From Candidatus Cloacimonadota bacterium (GTDB lineage: Bacteria > Cloacimonadota > Cloacimonadia > Cloacimonadales > Cloacimonadaceae): DNA of 11,508 nucleotides. Made by a program: the position numbers and the translations under genes. The stretch is taken from contig JAQUHL010000025.1 in the NCBI GenBank assembly GCA_028683635.1, positions 1 through 11,508 on the forward strand, written 5' to 3'. Position 1 is the stretch's first letter, and each line of letters opens with the position of its first letter. A model generated the notes under the pieces. The model saw nothing but the letters and a program-made list of their open reading frames with translations, did not search any database and was not told the DNA's origin. This document shows, piece after piece, positions 7,337 to 11,508 of the stretch.

Positions 7337-7408
7337 AAAAAGAGGATCCGAAAAACCAACTCCTCAGCTTATGGGGATAGCTGATCTGGATATTGGGATT
7401 TCGGATCC
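7337..7408 (-). terminator. Intrinsic terminator after the lpoB-family gene
   Basis: On the minus strand a perfect 10-base inverted repeat, GGATCCGAAA (7408-7399) and TTTCGGATCC (7353-7344), is followed at once by TCTTTTT (7343-7337). Inside the stem, CCAA/TTGG and then CAGCT/AGCTG can also pair, so the whole forms an extended hairpin with internal loops. It begins 42 bases after the lpoB-family stop and lies 94 bases upstream of the COG3014-type start, which suggests that most lpoB transcripts end here. Confidence 0.72.
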
Positions 7409-7449
7409 GCAAACCACGATATTTACTTTACCTTATGATATGGAATAAC

Positions 7450-8052
7450 TTATAGCTTGTAACCGCGCTGCGACACTACCTTTTTGATGCTCTTGTTTCC
7501 CATCCATTCGGTGAGGTTGTTTTCGATATTGATGAGCTGCATGTCCACCTGATAAAATTTTGCCTGGACGCCTTCGACTCTGTCTATAATAGTCTTGATC
7601 GAGCCTTGAAGCATATAATCTGCACCGACCTCGGCAGCAAGACGTTTTGCGCTTTCCTCGGTTGCCTGGGATTGCTGATCCAGCCTTTCATCACGGATGT
7701 CGTCCCGATCAGAGCGTGAGGCCACGAAACGAACAGTGCCTGAATTGAGCAGTTCGCGTTCGATGTCTTTCACGAAGACATCTGTGGCTATGTGTTCGGA
7801 ACTGAGGTTTTTAACGGTGCCAACGATTACATAGGGAGGACGGCCATTTTTCGAAGTGAAATTGCCAACAAAGGGACGGGTCAAGAGATCCCGTACCATT
7901 TCTTCTGCCACGAGGCGGGAATCAGTGTCGTTCCAGCGGCCACTGAGATCCGTCGTCTGATCTGTGGATACCCGCTGCACATTGCGGTTGGGACCACAGG
8001 CAGTGAGTGCCAAAAGTAGGACGAGAGATAGGATAATGAATAGTTTTTTCAT
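7450..8052 (-). CDS. lpoB: LpoB-family lipoprotein (penicillin-binding-protein activator family)
   Basis: The 200-residue product has a lipoprotein signal, MKK plus a hydrophobic run and lipobox LTAC with Cys19. The mature part carries DLSGRWNDTDSRLVAEEM (35-52), PPYVIVGTVKNLSSEHI, ERELLNSGTVRFVASRSDRDD, EVGADYMLQGSIKT and a C-terminal IKKVVSQ, the pattern of the LpoB family. In E. coli, LpoB reaches through the peptidoglycan to activate PBP1B. This protein lacks the long proline-rich linker of the E. coli form, so whether it activates a PBP here is unproven. ATG at 8052 follows AGGAG. It lies 95 bp after the cyclase gene with a possible promoter between them, and a hairpin terminator follows it. 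Confidence 0.85.
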   Translation of the reverse strand: MKKLFIILSLVLLLALTACGPNRNVQRVSTDQTTDLSGRWNDTDSRLVAEEMVRDLLTRPFVGNFTSKNGRPPYVIVGTVKNLSSEHIATDVFVKDIERELLNSGTVRFVASRSDRDDIRDERLDQQSQATEESAKRLAAEVGADYMLQGSIKTIIDRVEGVQAKFYQVDMQLINIENNLTEWMGNKSIKKVVSQRGYKL

Positions 8053-8088
8053 CTTTGGTTCTCCTGTCTTGATATTCTTTTTTCTCTT

Positions 8089-8118
8089 TTTATATCAGTG
8101 TCTTGTTTCTTGAGCCAA
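8089..8118 (-). promoter_or_regulatory. Possible promoter of the lpoB-family gene
   Basis: On the minus strand TATAAA (8094-8089) lies 18 bases after TTGGCT (8118-8113), within the gap between the cyclase stop and the lpoB-family start. A perfect TTGACA also occurs at 8146-8141, but no fitting -10 box stands 16-18 bases from it. The gap is otherwise A-rich on the minus strand, so chance matches are easy. Confidence 0.3.
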
Positions 8119-8147
8119 TCAGTTCTAAACAGCCCAATTTTGTCAAG

Positions 8148-10304
8148 CTACTTTTCATCGAGAGTGAAGATGCCTTCCCAATCTTTGGGAGGATTGAGCT
8201 TCAGAATCTCGCATCTTTTGATTAGAGTCCTGGAAGCTTCGTCGTTCAGTGGCTCCTCTGCCAGAGCTTGAAATCCCTTCAGGGCAGCATCCCAGTTACC
8301 GGCCCGGTATTCTGCCAGAGCCCTTTCATAATCCGATATCCAGCCATATTCGGAGGCATCCACCTTATCACGTTCGGCAATCAATTCAAAGATGCGGGTA
8401 GGTTCCTTCTTGCCCTTCACCTTCAGAAAATCCAGCTCCCGGCAAAACATTTTGTCCTTCACCTGGATATAGGTGGCCTCACTGATGATAATGTGGGTCT
8501 TGAACACCTTGTTCACTCCTTCCAGGCGGGCGGAGAGATTGACGGTATCGCCTATCGAGGTATATTCCATTCTCCTCTCGCTACCGATGTTTCCAGCCAC
8601 CAAGGGTCCGGAATTAATCCCCAGACGGGTGTTCAGATGGAAGAACTGGGCTGAGTTCAGATCCGTCCTGTTCTTGAATTCCAGGCTAAAATCCCTGTGC
8701 GCCAGGGCTGCCTTACACGCCCAATAAGCATGATCCGGATTGGGGATTGGCACTCCAAAGACGGCCATCAGTCCATCGCCTGTATATTTGTCAAGCAGGC
8801 CCTTATAATCCAGGATGGAATTTGTAAACTGGCTGAAGTACTCGTTCAGATAGCTAACCAGTTCGGTGGGAGTATGCTTCTCGGAGAAGCCGGTGAAGTT
8901 GTAGATGTCGGAAAACATCACAGTAGCCTGGTATTCCTCGCCGCCCATCTGCACAAGATCCGGATTGTCCACAATCCTATCCACCAGATCGGGATGCAGA
9001 TAGCGGTTGAACATCATCCGCAGTTCTCTCTTGTGCTTGCCTTCCATGATGTAGCTGAGGGTAAGGATGAAGAGCCAGGATAGCAGCAGATTGAGGATGG
9101 GAACACTTACCGGCAGGATGAATCTCGCTGCATAAAATGAATAATACGCAGCAAAGAGCAGCACAAGCAGAGCCAGCATCACCCCGAAAGCTGATAGGGA
9201 AGAGCTTACTCTGCCTACCAGAATCAGCACCAGGAAACTGATTCCAAAGAGGATCAAAAGATGCCAGATCCCCGGCAGGAAACGGATGTAATCCTCATTT
9301 TTGATATTGCTGATCGCAGTCGCCCAGACTTCCATTCCGGGCATCCCCCAGGTATAGGGACTGGTCTTCAGATCCATCAGTCCACCAGAGGTAGCTCCAA
9401 TGATGACGTATTTATCCTTGAAATATCCGTCTCCGATTACGGGGTCCCAACCCAGCAGCTTAGCCACGGCAGATTTCAGCACATCCTGGAAAGGCAGGTA
9501 CTTAAAGGTCTGGTTGATCCCCCCGGGACCATACCAATTCAGATAAAGCTCACCTTTCTGGTTCAAGGGGATACGTTTGAACTTTTCCTGGGGAAAGGTC
9601 TTCTCGCCGTTCATAATCGCGGATAGCGCCAGGCTGGGGTAATGCTTGCCCTTCAGGTTATATACTGCCGGAACAGTGCGGATGGTGGAATCTTTGGATT
9701 CCAAAAGGTTGATTGCTCCCACTCCCCGGGCAGCATAACTAAACTCCGGCAGGGGGCTGCGTGTACCCTTCCAGACATTCAGATTGGGCAGGTGATCCAC
9801 TGCATAGGGAAGCTGATGCCGGGTAAGCAATTCATCCACTTCAGTTTCCTGGTGAGAAAGAAGCTGTGCCAGGATGACCTTACTCCCTGCAGCCATCACG
9901 TAGGCAAAGTGCCCGTCGGAATCCTCGGCAGAGACATCTATCCTGTCAAAATCAGGATCATCGAAGATCATATCAAAGATCACCGCCCGTGCACCCTGCC
10001 CGGTGAGGTATTCACTCACCACGGCATAATATTCTCTGGGGAAGGGCCAGCCCTGTTTCAGTTCCTGGCTCGCAAAGGAGAGCGAGCCATCATCGATGGC
10101 GATCATCACCACGCTGGAATCTGCATCCTGCACCCGGGGTGCCAGCCGGAAGCGGTAATCCACAGTCTTGGATTCAATGTCTTCCAAAAAAGAGAGCTTG
10201 GCGATTCCATAGCTGATCAGGCTTAGCAGAGCAGCCATGATTCCCAAAACCCAGATTCTTTTATAGTGGCGGGAAAACAACTTCATGGATGAGGAACTGC
10301 TCAT
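8148..10304 (-). CDS. CHASE2-domain membrane adenylate cyclase (class III)
   Basis: This 718-residue protein should sense an extracytoplasmic signal and make cAMP. An N-terminal membrane helix (about 18-35) is followed by a CHASE2 domain (about 40-340, with VVMIAIDD, ARAVIFDMIF and KYVIIGATSGG). Three further membrane segments lie at about 345-420 and the class III cyclase domain at about 455-640. Catalytic residues are present: metal-binding Asp466 (FSDI) and Asp510 (TGDG), adenine-type Lys506 and Thr582, and transition-state Asn589 and Arg593 (TVNLSARLE). This predicts adenylate rather than guanylate cyclase. A short helical tail (657-718) resembles the TPR-like end of related proteins. ATG at 10304 overlaps the TGA of the TPR gene as ATGA, so the two are probably translationally coupled. 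An alternative start at Met7 has no better ribosome-binding site. No cAMP receptor gene is visible. Confidence 0.93.
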   Translation of the reverse strand: MSSSSSMKLFSRHYKRIWVLGIMAALLSLISYGIAKLSFLEDIESKTVDYRFRLAPRVQDADSSVVMIAIDDGSLSFASQELKQGWPFPREYYAVVSEYLTGQGARAVIFDMIFDDPDFDRIDVSAEDSDGHFAYVMAAGSKVILAQLLSHQETEVDELLTRHQLPYAVDHLPNLNVWKGTRSPLPEFSYAARGVGAINLLESKDSTIRTVPAVYNLKGKHYPSLALSAIMNGEKTFPQEKFKRIPLNQKGELYLNWYGPGGINQTFKYLPFQDVLKSAVAKLLGWDPVIGDGYFKDKYVIIGATSGGLMDLKTSPYTWGMPGMEVWATAISNIKNEDYIRFLPGIWHLLILFGISFLVLILVGRVSSSLSAFGVMLALLVLLFAAYYSFYAARFILPVSVPILNLLLSWLFILTLSYIMEGKHKRELRMMFNRYLHPDLVDRIVDNPDLVQMGGEEYQATVMFSDIYNFTGFSEKHTPTELVSYLNEYFSQFTNSILDYKGLLDKYTGDGLMAVFGVPIPNPDHAYWACKAALAHRDFSLEFKNRTDLNSAQFFHLNTRLGINSGPLVAGNIGSERRMEYTSIGDTVNLSARLEGVNKVFKTHIIISEATYIQVKDKMFCRELDFLKVKGKKEPTRIFELIAERDKVDASEYGWISDYERALAEYRAGNWDAALKGFQALAEEPLNDEASRTLIKRCEILKLNPPKDWEGIFTLDEK

Positions 10305-10945
10305 TTTCCCGTCTTGGTTTTCAGCTCCTGATAGAGCTTTTCGATCGTGCCTTCCGGGATTTCTTCGTCAAAATGGCTGTCCTCGGCATTCGGATCGAGT
10401 TTGAAGGCTTTTTCCAAGCTTTCCAGAGCCTTTGCATATTCGGCGAGTTCATTTTGAGTAAGCGCCATCCAGATATAAGCATCGTAGTGTTCAGGATTGG
10501 TTTCGATCGCTTTTTCCAGGGATTGAGCTGCCCGGAGATAATCCTTCATCCAAAACAGAGTTTCCCCTTTGTGCCTCCAGGGGCAGGACCATTTGGGAAA
10601 GTCGGCATTGAGCTTATCATAGATCTTCAGGGCGTCTTCATATCTATTTATGCTCAACAGAATGTTTCCCAGCATAAATCTTTGGGCATTGGAGAGTGTG
10701 TCCTGATGCTCCATCAACCGTTCCAGAATCCTTTCAGCTTCCATATTCAGGATATAAACGAGGTTCAATTGGGCTCCCAGGGAGCTTTCTTCTTCAAAAC
10801 ATTCATCCTCAAGATAGTCGATGGCTTCAAACCAGGTTTCCAGAGCCGGTTCGTTCAGATAATCCCGCAGGGGATTGGATTTTTCCTGGGCATTAACAAT
10901 AGCAATTGCCACCAGGATCAGGATCGTGATAAACAGTCTTTTCAT
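10301..10945 (-). CDS. Exported TPR-repeat protein coupled to the cyclase
   Basis: The 214-residue product begins MKRLFITILILVAIAIVNAQ, a signal peptide probably cut after Ala19; no lipobox Cys is present, so it should be periplasmic. Three TPR-like helical pairs occupy about 87-114, 121-152 and 154-187, the last with ALTQNELAEYAKALESLEKAFKLDPN. The ATG at 10945 follows AGAGGA; an in-frame ATG at 11032 would place 29 residues before the signal peptide and is not favoured. The stop overlaps the start of the CHASE2 cyclase by 4 bp. A CHASE2 domain faces the periplasm, so this protein could present a ligand or partner to it; that is inferred from gene order alone. TPR proteins bind other proteins, and the specific partner cannot be read from sequence. 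Confidence 0.85.
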   Translation of the reverse strand: MKRLFITILILVAIAIVNAQEKSNPLRDYLNEPALETWFEAIDYLEDECFEEESSLGAQLNLVYILNMEAERILERLMEHQDTLSNAQRFMLGNILLSINRYEDALKIYDKLNADFPKWSCPWRHKGETLFWMKDYLRAAQSLEKAIETNPEHYDAYIWMALTQNELAEYAKALESLEKAFKLDPNAEDSHFDEEIPEGTIEKLYQELKTKTGK

Positions 10946-11152
10946 GCTTATTCCTCTCAGTTTGCAGAATTTCATTCTCTTGATGCAAGAGTTTTGAACC
11001 CGCAGCATTTCGTCAAATAATTTATCCGGCATTGAGGCTAAAAAAAGAGTTTACAAAATAAGCCCGCTCTAAAAAAATGGAGCCGTGAGTTTTACCGGCT
11101 TACTCATTCCCTGGCTGGCATCAGGCTCATAAATACAGAAAAGAAGGACATC
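10946..11152. other. Divergent intergenic region
   Basis: These 207 bases separate the divergent TPR/cyclase pair and the plus-strand kinase-family gene, so they should hold two promoters. I see A/T-rich runs (near 11040 and 11070) and short inverted repeats such as AGCCG/CGGCT (11090-11109), but no -35/-10 pair that I would call in either direction. Confidence 0.4.
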
Positions 11153-11508
11153 ATGGAACTAATTCTTGAGCCGCTTTCTTTCCCTGAAGATTGTAATATC
11201 ATCCTGGGACAAAGCCACTTTATCAAATCTGTGGAAGACCTCTATGAAACGATGGTAAATTGTGTTCCCGGGATCAAGTTTGGCCTTGCTTTCTGTGAAG
11301 CCTCGGGTCCCTGCCTGATCCGTAAAGACGGCACGGATAACGAGCTTATCGATCTCGCCGTCCAAAACCTCCATCGTCTGGCTGCCGGGCACAGCTTCCT
11401 GATCATCATGCGCAATGCCTTTCCCATCAACGTCCTGCCTGCCATCAAGGATTGCCGGGAAGTGTGCACAATCTTCTGCGCCACCGCCAATCCGGTTCAG
11501 GTGATCCT
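11153..11508 (+). CDS. Adenosine-specific kinase family protein, C-terminus cut by window edge
   Basis: Only the first 118 residues are visible; family members have about 160. I translated it from ATG at 11153, which follows AAGGA by four bases. The motifs are strongly those of the family COG1839/PF04008: IILGQSHFIKSVEDLYE (16-32), VPGIKFGLAFCEASG (38-52), AAGHSFLIIMRNAFPINVL (77-95) and EVCTIFCATANPVQVI (103-118). The family name comes from an archaeal protein reported as an adenosine-specific kinase; its biological role in bacteria is poorly defined, so the reaction is a family-level label. It is the only plus-strand gene here and diverges from the TPR/cyclase pair. Confidence 0.92.
   Translation, partial: MELILEPLSFPEDCNIILGQSHFIKSVEDLYETMVNCVPGIKFGLAFCEASGPCLIRKDGTDNELIDLAVQNLHRLAAGHSFLIIMRNAFPINVLPAIKDCREVCTIFCATANPVQVI

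Noticed and set aside
7251..7412. 54-codon N-terminal extension of the COG3014-type lipoprotein
   Set aside because: The extension would bury an obvious lipoprotein signal and runs through the terminator hairpin; the internal ATG at 7250 has a strong ribosome-binding site.
8141..8146. Perfect TTGACA just after the cyclase stop as a promoter
   Set aside because: No -10-like hexamer stands at 16-18 bases from it on the minus strand (the 17-base position reads ACTGAT).
9642..10226. Plus-strand open frame of 194 codons opposite the cyclase
   Set aside because: It is antisense to the CHASE2 domain, with no recognisable protein motifs and no ribosome-binding site I would trust.
11083..11112. CCGGCTTACT shared with the hairpin near 7276 as a repeat family
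   Set aside because: Only ten bases match and the surrounding arms and loops differ, so chance is sufficient.
11159..11490. Minus-strand open frames at the right edge
   Set aside because: They lie opposite the adenosine-specific-kinase family gene, whose plus-strand motifs are clear.

Overview
The window comes from a bacterial chromosome of moderate GC. It is densely packed, and ten of its eleven genes lie on the minus strand; only the last, cut off by the right edge, is on the plus strand. Two predicted lipoproteins point to a cell with an outer membrane (diderm). The Rnf complex and two phosphate acyltransferases point to an anaerobic, fermentative life. The set would fit a Cloacimonadota-like amino-acid fermenter, but this is a guess from gene content; no rRNA or other marker gene is present.

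Read in the direction of transcription, from right to left, the layout is as follows. (1) At 10945-8148 an exported TPR protein overlaps by ATGA with a CHASE2-type membrane adenylate cyclase that keeps its catalytic residues. (2) At 8052-7450 is an LpoB-family lipoprotein, followed by a strong hairpin terminator with a U tract. (3) At 7250-3596 a tight run holds a COG3014-type lipoprotein, two tandem phosphate butyryl/acetyltransferase-family paralogues and rpiB, with gaps of 24 and 5 bp and then a 4 bp overlap. (4) At 3475-2180 is glyA, separated from rpiB by a large imperfect palindrome built of degenerate ACACAGAG units. (5) At 2087-1 are rnfC and rnfD, the start of an Rnf operon that leaves the window. 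A TATAAT box with a perfect 25 bp palindrome at the predicted transcription start precedes them. Diverging from the TPR/cyclase pair, the adenosine-specific-kinase family gene starts at 11153 on the plus strand.

Functionally, the centre and left are energy and carbon metabolism: acyl-CoA to acyl-phosphate conversion, pentose-phosphate isomerisation, serine/glycine and one-carbon exchange, and ferredoxin:NAD+ oxidoreduction coupled to ion transport. The right half is envelope and signalling: two lipoproteins, an exported TPR protein and a cAMP-producing sensor. I did not find a mobile element, CRISPR array, tRNA or defence system. The most distinctive items are the palindromic repeat, an insertion near the active site of the serine hydroxymethyltransferase, the tandem acyltransferases without a kinase in view, and the structured leader of the rnf operon. 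None of these alone establishes a new system.
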